From NCBI RefSeq assembly GCF_014696925.1, contig NZ_JACJQY010000052.1, positions 1 through 36,095 on the forward strand: 36,095 nt of DNA, in the 5' to 3' direction. A model generated the notes under the pieces. The model worked only from the letters and a program-made list of their open reading frames with translations, was not told where the DNA came from and did not search any database. Position numbers and translations under genes: made by a program. Positions 22,914-31,750 of the stretch are shown piece by piece (within the stretch, counting starts at the first letter, position 1; each line of letters opens with the position of its first letter). This DNA comes from Phormidium tenue FACHB-1050. GTDB lineage: Bacteria > Cyanobacteriota > Cyanobacteriia > Pseudanabaenales > Pseudanabaenaceae.

Positions 22914-25571
22914 TCACTCTTCTGTGAGGGCTTGAAGAGTCTCTGGAGCTGAACATGACACGCGAAATCCCAGACTATAGTTACGACCATCGGGACTGCC
23001 GTCGTCGCGGTACGCAGAGCGGCAATTCCAAGGAAGGTAGAGCCAAGAACCGCCGCGTATGACACGTCCAGTCGTTTCTGAGTTATCTGTTAGCCAAGCA
23101 CCACCATCTTCAGGAGCGTCTTCATAGTTGCTATGCCAATGGTCTTGACACCACTCTAAAACATTGCCATGCATATCAGATAGTCCCCAAGCATTTGCAA
23201 CGTCAAAATGCTCGACAGGCGTTGTTTCACCTATTTTCTCGCCCGTCGGACTATCAGCATAGGAAACCGTGCAATCATAATTAGCCAATTCAGGCGAAAT
23301 AGTTTCACCAAAATGAAATGGTGTGGTCGTTCCTGCGCGACAGGCATATTCCCACTCGGCTTCCGTTGGTAATCGATATTGATGCTTTGTATATATGCTC
23401 AGCCGCGCACAAAACTCGATCGCATCCTCCCATGACACTTGCTCTACAGGGCGATCATCACCCTTAAAGTTTGATGGGTCAGGATCAAGTTCGCTCTCTA
23501 CTTGAGGCATCGCCGCCACTACTCGCCATTGCGCCTGTGTGACAGGATATCGCCCCATATAAAAATCTGGCACTGTCACTAAATGCTGTGGACTTTCATC
23601 CTCATAGCGCTCTAATTCATCCTCAGGAGAACCCATCATAAATTCCCCACCAGCGATGCTGACCATCTCTAGCACCACATTTTCGTCAATCTGCTCCACA
23701 TAGCGATAGGCTAGCCTTTCAGATTTCTGCACTATCCAGTCATTACCTAACTTGACAATAGAACCCACCTTAAAACTAAATAGCGCTAACTCAACACCAG
23801 AATCAGTTGTATTCTCATCATCAATGGTAATAGTAGCCACCGTATATTCTTCAGTCTGAAGAGGTGGATACCAAGTTTCCGTTTCTGCCTCCACCAGTCG
23901 CGCCGTCATGAAAGTCAGCCACTCTAATTCAGGGAAATCAATATCTTGCTCGGTATCTACAGGTGGACGATCTGGAGGGCGCGAGTAAGACTCTTCGATT
24001 TGTCTAACAAAATCGCGATACTTACCACCCTTACGCTTCAAAACTGCCGCAGTTACAAGCGCAAACGGACGAGCCTTTTCCACCAATTCGCGATTGGAGC
24101 TCTGACTCCAAACCATTAAATCTGCCAAAAATTCATCCAGCGATTTGTCAAACTGGCGTTCTATATACTTCGATAGCACTTTCACTGTATCAGGAACTGG
24201 AGTTTCAGCTAGCAACAGTTGACGCAGTTCCTCATCAACAAAGGCATACTCTAGCTCATTAGGATTACAGTCAGCCTTGGGTAATTCAATGGGCTTTAAT
24301 AAGCCTCCCAACAACACTTCCGCAACATTCATCTGTCGAGAAGCAGATAACATGGTTTCTTGAATTAAGCGGATCACAGGCAAGGTAATCACAGGCGAGG
24401 CAGCCAATAAACACATCAAACGCTGAGCGATCGGCGAAGACATAACCTCAAACTGTTCAACTTGCTGTTTAGGACTCAAAGCATCTTGCGACTCTGCATC
24501 GGTTTGAGCCACGATCGCACGGACAAGATAGCCCGACGACTCACAATGTCCCATAACCATCTGACTCCAATTCAAGATGACATCAGCATTCAATGGCACA
24601 ATTGGAACCAAAGCCGCAGATACAGACTTTGGCACAGACTGATAGGTATCATTCCATTTTGCGTTCAACCGTATATTAGGCAGTCCTGCATCAGTAGAAG
24701 ATAAGGTTAGAGGCGCATAGCTACGAATAGCAGTCCTAGTCCACATCCATTCAGGCAATACCTGTATAACCGCAACAGGACTAGATCGCGACCAAAGTTT
24801 TAATAGCTTTACTATTTGCTCACTTTGCCAATACTCCGCCACACAATCAGAAATCACCAAAATCAACTGCCGCCCACTCGGATCGACCAACAATTCAGGT
24901 TTACGAGAAGATCGATGCAGATGTTTTGCCCCCAATCCCGATCGCAACTTAAATTGTCGATCTTCCCAATGCAGTCCCCAGAGATGCACATCCCGAAATG
25001 TTCCATAATTTCGCAACAGCTTCCGAAATTCCAACACCGTCTGTCGCCAGATCAGCATAGACTCACTCTCATCCACCACCAAAACCAAATCTAGCCAAGG
25101 CTCTAAGACTGGCTTAATAATTGGTTGCCAGACAAATGCTTCAGCAATTTGTTGAGCCGTAGCTTGCTCATCTAAGCTATCAACTAACTCCGATGGCACT
25201 AACCTCATTAGAGGACGTAGCGATCGCACTAAAGCCAAAGGATCGCGAATCGAAGGTGGATTGCTCACCTTAATCGGTTGACGATCCATCAAAGCATCTG
25301 AAGCCGAGCGTCGGGGCAAAAGCCCCGCAACTTTTCCTGAATTATGAGCCTCTAAATTAGCAGGAGCTGGTGATGATGATGCAGGTTGCGATCGGGTATG
25401 CACATCATCCAAAACTATTTCGCTTTGATTAGGAGATCTCCTTGTCTGTGACTTCGTCTTAGAAGTAGTCTTACCCTGTTGCCGCATTACGCTCAGCCAA
25501 ATAATATCCGCCAATTCCTCAGCAGTTAAATCTAGCTGTTCGCCAAGTTTAGCAATCAGGAGATCGATCAT
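22914..25571 (-). CDS. vWA-FGE fusion protein, conflict-system component and DGR target
   Basis: An 885-aa multidomain protein. A short N-terminal segment (MIDLLIAKLGEQLDLTAEEL) and a low-complexity linker are followed by a von Willebrand A-like domain whose MIDAS motif is DESES (167-171), in the context LDLVLVVDESESM. A long helical middle region of the type called SAV_2336-related in other bacteria comes next. From about residue 635 to the end lies an FGE-sulfatase domain (GGEFMMGSPEDEL, YRLPTEAEWEYACRAGTTTP, DMHGNVLEWCQDHW, RVIRGGSW). Its 3' end is variable repeat VR-A. It overlaps the MoxR ATPase gene by 4 bp; MoxR-vWA pairs act as ATP-driven remodelling complexes. It is probably the scaffold that couples diversified recognition to the ATPase. 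Confidence 0.9.
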   Translation of the reverse strand: MIDLLIAKLGEQLDLTAEELADIIWLSVMRQQGKTTSKTKSQTRRSPNQSEIVLDDVHTRSQPASSSPAPANLEAHNSGKVAGLLPRRSASDALMDRQPIKVSNPPSIRDPLALVRSLRPLMRLVPSELVDSLDEQATAQQIAEAFVWQPIIKPVLEPWLDLVLVVDESESMLIWRQTVLEFRKLLRNYGTFRDVHLWGLHWEDRQFKLRSGLGAKHLHRSSRKPELLVDPSGRQLILVISDCVAEYWQSEQIVKLLKLWSRSSPVAVIQVLPEWMWTRTAIRSYAPLTLSSTDAGLPNIRLNAKWNDTYQSVPKSVSAALVPIVPLNADVILNWSQMVMGHCESSGYLVRAIVAQTDAESQDALSPKQQVEQFEVMSSPIAQRLMCLLAASPVITLPVIRLIQETMLSASRQMNVAEVLLGGLLKPIELPKADCNPNELEYAFVDEELRQLLLAETPVPDTVKVLSKYIERQFDKSLDEFLADLMVWSQSSNRELVEKARPFALVTAAVLKRKGGKYRDFVRQIEESYSRPPDRPPVDTEQDIDFPELEWLTFMTARLVEAETETWYPPLQTEEYTVATITIDDENTTDSGVELALFSFKVGSIVKLGNDWIVQKSERLAYRYVEQIDENVVLEMVSIAGGEFMMGSPEDELERYEDESPQHLVTVPDFYMGRYPVTQAQWRVVAAMPQVESELDPDPSNFKGDDRPVEQVSWEDAIEFCARLSIYTKHQYRLPTEAEWEYACRAGTTTPFHFGETISPELANYDCTVSYADSPTGEKIGETTPVEHFDVANAWGLSDMHGNVLEWCQDHWHSNYEDAPEDGGAWLTDNSETTGRVIRGGSWLYLPWNCRSAYRDDGSPDGRNYSLGFRVSCSAPETLQALTEE
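22942..23056 (-). repeat. DGR variable repeat VR-A
   Basis: 115 bp, gap-free against the TR. I count 14 differences, all at template adenines (for example AAC to CTC, AAT to CTT, AGG to TGG, AAC to GGC), plus one difference at the extreme 3' boundary base (22942). Confidence 0.95.
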
Positions 25572-26692
25572 TGCCCCGTTCCCATATTAGTGAGAGAACT
25601 GAATAGCAAAGCTTTGATTTTCTCCTGATCGGCATCCTGTGTCAGTAAATAAAGGGTATTGAGCAACTGATCGGTTGCCAGATTTCCCTCTTCCTCTTCA
25701 TTCCGTTCTTGAAATGCGGTAATCACTTTCTCAAATTGTTTGGCTAAATCTTCCCCCAAATGAGATTTCACAATATTAACTAGTGCATCATCCTTGGGTG
25801 ATGGCATGACAATCCTTACACAACGTCGCAAGAAAGCTGAAGGAAATTCGCGTTCTCCGTTACTAGTCATAACGACTATAGGGAAAGCATCACACTGCAC
25901 TTGTCCATCATGAATCTCAACATCCAAGCCATCTTCAGATTCTACAGTTTGAGCTTTACTCCCACGCTTCGCCAGCCGCCGCAATTCTGATATTTCATAT
26001 CCCCCTTCTTCCAAAAGATTTAGTAAGTCATTGGGCAAATTAATATCGCTCTTATCGATTTCATCAATCAGCAACACTCGCGGACGATGCGATGGCAAAA
26101 ATGCTGTCCCTACAGGTCCCAGACGAATATATTTTCCGATATCCTGATAGTCTGGTGCAGTAATATTTATTGCCTCCTGTGCTTCTCCAGCTAACGACTT
26201 TGATTGCTTTGCTTGACTGAGTTGAGCATCCTGTAGTCGAGCGATCGCATCATATTGATACTCTCCTTGCTGGAGATTTGATCTGGCAGTCACTGACCAA
26301 ACTAACACTGGTCCTAACTTAAGTTCATAGGCGATCGCATAAGCCAACGAAGTTTTGCCCGATCCAGGTTTACCCGTAACTAGCAAAGGTCTTCGCAGAT
26401 AAATAGCCGCATTAACCGCATCAATAATATTAGGGATAGCCGAGCTATCAGGCTCTTGATCGCCTTCAGACTGAATTGGCGGAACTCGAAAGCTTTTTCC
26501 ACGCTCAATATCACGTAACTTAGTCTGAGCAAGATTATGCAACTTTGTCCAGTAAGACTTATCTGTTTTAGCGTTAACGCTAGTTTTTTGATTAACAAAC
26601 TGCCGCCATTGAGGAGGAGCAATATCACGAAGGCGATCTATGCCATTATGCGGAGCTTGTTCTCCATGAAATATAGTCCAATCTTGAGTCAT
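25568..26692 (-). CDS. MoxR-type AAA+ ATPase
   Basis: A 374-aa AAA+ ATPase: Walker A GKPGSGKT (107-114), Walker B VLLIDE (205-210) followed by DKSDINLPNDLLNLLEEG, sensor 1 in VVMTSNGERE, and an arginine-finger region FLRRCVR. This is the MoxR/CoxD-like group, which partners vWA proteins. The gene overlaps its neighbours by 4 bp on both sides (EAD1-VMAP-like protein upstream, vWA-FGE protein downstream), so the three are translationally coupled. The expected role is ATP-dependent switching or remodelling in an NTP-driven conflict system as described for VMAP ternary systems. The trigger is unknown. Confidence 0.92.
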   Translation of the reverse strand: MTQDWTIFHGEQAPHNGIDRLRDIAPPQWRQFVNQKTSVNAKTDKSYWTKLHNLAQTKLRDIERGKSFRVPPIQSEGDQEPDSSAIPNIIDAVNAAIYLRRPLLVTGKPGSGKTSLAYAIAYELKLGPVLVWSVTARSNLQQGEYQYDAIARLQDAQLSQAKQSKSLAGEAQEAINITAPDYQDIGKYIRLGPVGTAFLPSHRPRVLLIDEIDKSDINLPNDLLNLLEEGGYEISELRRLAKRGSKAQTVESEDGLDVEIHDGQVQCDAFPIVVMTSNGEREFPSAFLRRCVRIVMPSPKDDALVNIVKSHLGEDLAKQFEKVITAFQERNEEEEGNLATDQLLNTLYLLTQDADQEKIKALLFSSLTNMGTGQ

Positions 26693-28275
26693 GACGCTTT
26701 TGCTCCTCCTGTTTGTAATGCATTCATTAGTGGCATCCTCTCTGGGTCATCCCATATCAAAGTCAGATGCCGCAACCATCGTTTTTCTGGTGTACCACTG
26801 TGGTCAAGTGCATATGCCCGACTTGACCGCACGGTTTCTAAAAGCCTACAGCGATCGCGTAACAAATTGATTTGCAAAAACTCTTCTTCCATTTCGGCTA
26901 TTACTGCATCTGGCGACGGCTCATTATTTCGCGGTAAAAATATGATGGGAATACCAGATTTTAAAATTGTCAGCAGCAACTGATACATTTGTTTTTGGCA
27001 GGTAGGCAGTGAGCAATTACTTTTAACACCCATACAATTTCTGAGCCTTTCCTGAAACGCCATCAATTTAACATTATTTACATCATTTAAAGATTGGATT
27101 AGATCTTGTAAATTTGCTTCAGGATTTAATTCTAATATCTGCCTAGACTGTTTCCACGATCCATAAAACTCATTCCAGAGATCTGTATGGTCAATTATTG
27201 ATCTACTACAGCGATCATACGAACGTATTACTAAAGGATATTTAGTCGCGAGATACTGATGATCACCAAATATCTTCTCGCGATCAATAGGCTCACAAAG
27301 CAATTTAATAGGTAGGAACAATTCAACAAATAACTTATAGTCATCACAACCAAGTAATTTATTTCCGTTTTCCAAACGCTCTTGCAAAATTTTTAAACTT
27401 TTTTGTATAAGCTCTGATAGCTTCTTAGGCAACTGCTTTTTAGTAGACAATATACCTTTTTCTTTTGAAGATAGATCCAAATCTACTGGCATTCTCTGTA
27501 TTTCTCCTGTTGGAGCCACACAAAGTAAACTAGCAATTACCCTAAACTTAGGTCGTTCATGATTTTCATCTACAGTAATCATCAAATGAGCTTTTAATTC
27601 TCTATCACTTAATTTTTCAATTGCTATAGTAGATTCCCGAAGTTTCTGAGGTATAAAACTAGCATCAACTTCCTGCAACCAAGTTTCTAAAGCTAGACTA
27701 ATCTCACTAGTCAGGAATGTTTCCTGTAGAAGCTTCTGAACAAAGACAACAATACTGGGGCAATCGGATAAGATTGGATAATCCTCTAAAAAAAGCCTTA
27801 GAAATATAAAACACTTAAACCAATTTGATAACTCAGAATTTTCCAGATACTCAATTTTATTAGAACAGTGACATTCAATATTATTTGGCAAAACAGCTTT
27901 ACCAATTATCCAAATTTTATTAAAATCAACAATTTTTTCAAGAATATTAATTAAACAAATTAATGCGTCACTAGATAATATATTAGTGTCATATTCAATT
28001 AAATCAGCTATTTTAATTTCAACAAATTCTTTAATCTTTTCACTATCAGATCTTTCTCCAGCAATACCAATCACTAACTTTTGAAATACTGAAACTCCCC
28101 GACTTTCAACTAAGGTAATTAAGCTACTAATTTTTGCATCATATGTTCCGCCTTCTATATCTTCACTCCAGCGTAAATCAAGCTCTTCACGCAAGAACCT
28201 TTTCAATTCACTTTCTTGAAATGCATCTTTTAATGCTAGTCGAAGTTTTTTAACTTCTGCCCCACTTAGTTCCAT
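26689..28275 (-). CDS. EAD1-containing VMAP-like protein
   Basis: 528 aa. Residues 1-85 (MELSGAEVKKLRLALKDAFQ, then LREELDLRW and SLITLVESRG) form an effector-associated domain of the EAD1 type, also present at the start of the trypsin-like protein 0.5 kb upstream (MELSGDQFKKLRIALQSAYP). The rest is a large alpha/beta region with MITVDENHERPKFRVIASLL and a C-terminal GIPIIFLPRN. Position and size correspond to the 'vWA-MoxR-associated protein' component of ternary conflict systems. It overlaps the ATPase gene by 4 bp. Shared EAD1 domains are thought to bring effector and core together by homotypic contact. The assignment to VMAP is by context and partial recognition. Confidence 0.75.
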   Translation of the reverse strand: MELSGAEVKKLRLALKDAFQESELKRFLREELDLRWSEDIEGGTYDAKISSLITLVESRGVSVFQKLVIGIAGERSDSEKIKEFVEIKIADLIEYDTNILSSDALICLINILEKIVDFNKIWIIGKAVLPNNIECHCSNKIEYLENSELSNWFKCFIFLRLFLEDYPILSDCPSIVVFVQKLLQETFLTSEISLALETWLQEVDASFIPQKLRESTIAIEKLSDRELKAHLMITVDENHERPKFRVIASLLCVAPTGEIQRMPVDLDLSSKEKGILSTKKQLPKKLSELIQKSLKILQERLENGNKLLGCDDYKLFVELFLPIKLLCEPIDREKIFGDHQYLATKYPLVIRSYDRCSRSIIDHTDLWNEFYGSWKQSRQILELNPEANLQDLIQSLNDVNNVKLMAFQERLRNCMGVKSNCSLPTCQKQMYQLLLTILKSGIPIIFLPRNNEPSPDAVIAEMEEEFLQINLLRDRCRLLETVRSSRAYALDHSGTPEKRWLRHLTLIWDDPERMPLMNALQTGGAKAS

Positions 28276-28306
28276 CTTAGTTACTTTTTCATTTACTCAA
28301 CACCAT

Positions 28307-28723
28307 CTATTCTTCAGTAGGGACTATCTTGGCAACAATTAGAGTATAGAGAATTAGCAAGATTGAACCGTATACAGGCTGATACAAATCTTTAAAACTA
28401 GTACTAAAAGGCTCTCCCAAAGCAAATACCCAAACAAAAAAAGCTACAGTAGATACGATGATTTGTGTTTTAGCAACAGGTTTCTTTGATTCTTTAGTTC
28501 CGCGCCAAATCCAGATTGGTGTCAGAATTAATAAAATTACAAACACAATCCAAAGTACCGTTGTCTGAGGAATATTGCTGGCACTTTTAATAATTCCAGT
28601 TAGTCCAATCCATGCAGTATTAATATCAGCAGGAATATATTTAAGTAAACGCTCTTGATAACCATCTACTGTTTCTTGAGATGTCCCCGATTGTAATTTT
28701 TTTGTAACAATTCTGCGTCCCAT
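28307..28723 (-). CDS. Small membrane protein of the conflict operon
   Basis: 138 aa with three hydrophobic segments (TTVLWIVFVILLILTPIWIW, TQIIVSTVAFFVWVFAL and YGSILLILYTLIVAKIV) and a polar N-terminus of about 50 residues. No family is recognised. It lies 18 bp after the trypsin-like gene and 31 bp before the EAD1-VMAP-like gene on the same strand, so it is co-transcribed. A membrane anchor or effector role is possible from its position. Confidence 0.65.
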   Translation of the reverse strand: MGRRIVTKKLQSGTSQETVDGYQERLLKYIPADINTAWIGLTGIIKSASNIPQTTVLWIVFVILLILTPIWIWRGTKESKKPVAKTQIIVSTVAFFVWVFALGEPFSTSFKDLYQPVYGSILLILYTLIVAKIVPTEE

Positions 28724-28741
28724 AATCTCCTCAACAGTTTA

Positions 28742-29743
28742 CTAAACTAGCTTTGATGCAATCTGCGGATAAATTTTGCTAAACAAAATTCCCTCACATA
28801 CAATACCAAAGGTAGTTGCACGTTCAGCATGATGTAAAGCTACTAACTGCCATTGATCATTAAAACATGGAGAGCCGCTAGACCCATTTGATGTTTTGCT
28901 AATGTATTGAATTAATCCTTTTTCTTTATATACACCCGTAACACCATTTGTGCCAAAGGCAACCTTCATTGATTCACCATCAGGGTGTTGGACAATGTGA
29001 ATGCTGCCTCCTTTCGGTGGTGAATCAGTATCATAGCTAACGGGACGAATAGTAGTAGCTTGCAAAATCCTTGATTCCACTCGAAGCAACACGTAGTCTA
29101 ATTCATCGGTATAACTAAAACCAACGATCGGATCGTCAGCTAATTGAAAGATCTGCTCATGTTTTTCAATCCCTGTCAACGCACCAAATACTAAACGTAG
29201 TCGTGAAGCATTTAGTCCAGCATCCTCATAAACATGATAATTAGTCAGTAGTAAGTCTTGCTTAACTAAGACCCCAGTACCGATCGCTTTTCTATTTTCA
29301 ATTTCAATCCGACAAACTGAAGCAGCTCGGTCTACTCCATATTTGAGAAATGCCATATCCCATATTTCGGGCTTTGAACGCCAAAAACTTTGAAGTTCGA
29401 GATCCTCAGTAGGTCCGAGCCATTCAAAATTTAGTCTAGAGGGAATAACAGGATTAGACTTCGACTCAACAGGAATCATCCCAAACGATGCAACGAAATT
29501 AAGTAGACTAGGATTACCAGAATTTCCTTTGATAGCTGCACTTACTAAATCTGGGATCTTGCCCTTAGACTCAGCCCAAGAAACTAACTCAGCAACTGTT
29601 TCTGTTAAGTTACTACCTCCCACCACATCATCCAGTCGTACATTCATTTCCTCGCGTAACAAGATCTCTAACTTTGCTTTCTTAGGATAGGCGCTTTGCA
29701 AAGCAATCCGCAATTTTTTAAACTGATCACCTGATAGTTCCAT
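28742..29743 (-). CDS. EAD1-trypsin-like serine protease
   Basis: 333 aa. Residues 1-85 are an EAD1 effector-associated domain. Residues about 140-333 form a trypsin-like (S1/S7-type) protease with a visible triad: H170 in LLTNYHVYEDAG, D216 in TDELDYVLLRV and S291 in NGSSGSPCF. There is no signal peptide, so it acts in the cytoplasm. It is the first gene of the minus-strand island; EAD-linked trypsin proteins are a recurrent effector or signal-transmitting component of VMAP systems, where proteolysis is thought to activate or execute the response. Its upstream region is interrupted by the CAST left end 72 bp away, so the native promoter may be displaced. Confidence 0.9.
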   Translation of the reverse strand: MELSGDQFKKLRIALQSAYPKKAKLEILLREEMNVRLDDVVGGSNLTETVAELVSWAESKGKIPDLVSAAIKGNSGNPSLLNFVASFGMIPVESKSNPVIPSRLNFEWLGPTEDLELQSFWRSKPEIWDMAFLKYGVDRAASVCRIEIENRKAIGTGVLVKQDLLLTNYHVYEDAGLNASRLRLVFGALTGIEKHEQIFQLADDPIVGFSYTDELDYVLLRVESRILQATTIRPVSYDTDSPPKGGSIHIVQHPDGESMKVAFGTNGVTGVYKEKGLIQYISKTSNGSSGSPCFNDQWQLVALHHAERATTFGIVCEGILFSKIYPQIASKLV

Positions 29744-29814
29744 AACTTGTTACCCCATAAGGTAAGAACGATATTTACATAAGTTTGGAAGCAAATTTAT
29801 AAAAGAGGGTCATT
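29744..29814. other. Short leader between the conflict operon and the transposon left end
   Basis: 71 bp that must hold the leader, and possibly the promoter core, of the conflict operon. On the minus strand TATAAAT (around 29796-29802) is a possible -10 box, for which the -35 would lie inside the transposon end. Bases 29775-29811 are the second copy of the 37-bp repeat found at 14572-14608. Confidence 0.45.
29775..29811. repeat. 37-bp repeat, copy B (next to the CAST left end)
   Basis: 31/37 identity to 14572-14608; the 20 bases at 29792-29811 are identical. It ends 3 bp before the transposon terminus. Confidence 0.7.
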
Positions 29815-30045
29815 TGTCGAGTAACACTTTATTTGTCGTCTTAACAAGTTTATGTCATCGCGATCGCATATAGCTGCATTGCTTTAAAATACGCACATTT
29901 TTGCATACAGAATTGACTAAATATACTTCACAATACCTCAAAATATTTAACAAATTAGATGACGTTTCTTAAATTAATAGCACTTTAGCTGTCGTTTCTT
30001 TGTCAAAACCAGATCTATTTTGTTAACACATTAACTGTCGTTCCT
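29815..30045 (+). other. CAST left end with TnsB-binding boxes
   Basis: The terminal inverted repeat TGTCGAGTAACA is followed by repeated TGTCG/TGACG-type boxes at about 29834, 29853, 29960, 29990 and 30036 (for example TGTCGTTTCTTTG and TGTCGTTCCTTTG). Multiple such sites of about 20 bp are the known TnsB contacts of V-K elements. The tnsB promoter must also lie here, so TnsB could autoregulate. Confidence 0.85.
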
Positions 30046-30088
30046 TTGATTGGTGTATAGTAATATTGCATTTTTCAGTATTTAGACG

Positions 30089-31747
30089 ATGACAAACGAT
30101 GACGAAACACTGAAGCCAAACAGGATCGTATCTGAGATCTCTAAAGAAGGTCAGCTAAAAATGGAAGTGATCCAGTTTTTAGCAGAACCATGCGATCGCA
30201 AAACCTATTCAGAAAGATTACGAGAAGCAGCCAAACGACTAGATTGTTCATTACGCACTGTTCAAAGGCTGACTAAGAAGTGGGAAGAAGATGGTCTATC
30301 AGCTTTTACATCTGAAGGTAGGGCAGATAAGGGGCAACACCGTACCGATCAAACCTGGACAGAGTTCATTATCACAACCTATAAAGAGGGCAATAAAAAC
30401 AGTAAGCGGATAACTCCTGCCCAAGTTGCCATGAAAGTTAAAGTTAGAGCGCATAAACTAGGTTTAGAAACCTTTCCCAGCCACATGACGGTTTACCGCA
30501 TTTTGAATCCTTTGATTGAGAGTCAAGAAAATTCTAAGAAGGCTAGAAGCATTGGCTGGAAAGGTTCAAGGCTTTCCTTAAAAACGAAAGATGGGCAGTC
30601 CTTATCTGTTGAATATAGCAATCAAGTTTGGCAGTGTGACCATACTCTAGCGGATATTTTATTAGTTGATCATCATGGAGAACTAGTCGGTCGCCCTTGG
30701 TTAACGACTGTAATTGATAGCTACTCACGATGTATTATCGGTATCAATTTGGGGTTTGATGCACCGAGTTCGCAAGTCGTCGCTTTGGCTTTACGTCATG
30801 CAATGTTGCCCAAGGTCTATAGTGCCGACTATAAACTCAATTGCAAATGGGGAACCGAGGGGAAACCAGACTATCTGTTTACAGATAATGGTAAAGATTT
30901 CCGATCTAATCACGCTCAGCAAATTGCCACCCAGTTAGGTTTTGTCTGGCATTATCGAGATCGCCCATCAGAAGGTGGCATTGTCGAACGCCCATTTGGC
31001 ACTTTTAATACACAGTTTTTCTCAACTTTGCTAGGTTACACGGGTTCAAATGTGCAGAAACGTCCAGAAAACGCCGAAAAGAACGCGAGTCTGACTCTGC
31101 TAGAGCTAGAAATACGGCTTGTAAGATACATTGTCGATCACTACAACCAATCCATTGATGCAAGGATGAGTAATCAAACACGATTTCAACGGTGGGAGTC
31201 AGGGTTAATAGCTACGCCAAACCTTTTGTCCGAGAGAGAGTTAGATATTTGTTTGATGAAACAAACTCGCCGCAAAATATATCGCGGTGGCTATGTGCAA
31301 TTTGAGAACTTAACCTATCGAGGTGAAAACTTATCTGGTTATGCAGGGGAAAGTGTGATTTTGCGATACGACCCCAGAGACATTACAACTGTTTTTGTTT
31401 ATCACCTAGAAGGAAGTAAGGATGTTTTTTTAGCTCGTGCATTTGCTCAAAATCTAGAAGCTGAGAGGATTGGATTGGATGAGGTTAAAGCAAGCAGTCG
31501 TAGGCTGCGTCAAAAGGGAAAGACCTTAAATAATCGCTCAATTCTAGAGGAGGTAAGCGATCGCCAAATATTTGAAGATCGCAAACGAAGTCGCAAACAA
31601 GTCAAGAAAAATGAGCAGGCATTGATATCCACACAACCAGCATCTGTCCTGTCTGAGACGGTTGAGGAAACAGTGTTGGAGTCTCCCTTATTTAGGGAAC
31701 GACCCAAATATGATTTAGCCCAACTTCGCAATGATTATGGATGGTAA
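30089..31747 (+). CDS. tnsB: TnsB transposase (DDE/rve family)
   Basis: A 552-aa Mu/Tn7-like integrase of the V-K CAST type. An N-terminal HTH region (LREAAKRLDCSLRTVQRLTK) binds the ends. The rve catalytic core has D184 (WQCDHTLAD), D266 (LFTDNGKDF) and E300 (SEGGIVERPFG), with the D-35-E-like spacing of 34. A mu-C-like beta-barrel (ENLTYRGENLSGYAGE) and a C-terminal tail ending SPLFRERPKYDLAQLRNDYG follow; this tail contacts TnsC in characterised systems. It is the first gene after the left end and is followed 3 bp later by tnsC. All catalytic residues are present, so it should be active for strand transfer. The length matches V-K homologues (about 580 aa). Confidence 0.96.
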   Translation: MTNDDETLKPNRIVSEISKEGQLKMEVIQFLAEPCDRKTYSERLREAAKRLDCSLRTVQRLTKKWEEDGLSAFTSEGRADKGQHRTDQTWTEFIITTYKEGNKNSKRITPAQVAMKVKVRAHKLGLETFPSHMTVYRILNPLIESQENSKKARSIGWKGSRLSLKTKDGQSLSVEYSNQVWQCDHTLADILLVDHHGELVGRPWLTTVIDSYSRCIIGINLGFDAPSSQVVALALRHAMLPKVYSADYKLNCKWGTEGKPDYLFTDNGKDFRSNHAQQIATQLGFVWHYRDRPSEGGIVERPFGTFNTQFFSTLLGYTGSNVQKRPENAEKNASLTLLELEIRLVRYIVDHYNQSIDARMSNQTRFQRWESGLIATPNLLSERELDICLMKQTRRKIYRGGYVQFENLTYRGENLSGYAGESVILRYDPRDITTVFVYHLEGSKDVFLARAFAQNLEAERIGLDEVKASSRRLRQKGKTLNNRSILEEVSDRQIFEDRKRSRKQVKKNEQALISTQPASVLSETVEETVLESPLFRERPKYDLAQLRNDYGW

Positions 31748-31750
31748 ACT

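Noticed and set aside
19143-23065. Open frames sharing SYAAVLGTTFLG-like starts at 19143-19484, 20167-20370 and 22709-23065
   Set aside because: They are the variable repeats and their 3' tracts read in another frame; the similarity comes from the shared DNA.
29740-29814. A protospacer matching one of the CRISPR spacers next to the left end
   Set aside because: I compared the spacers and the two terminal guide candidates with this flank by eye and saw no convincing match.
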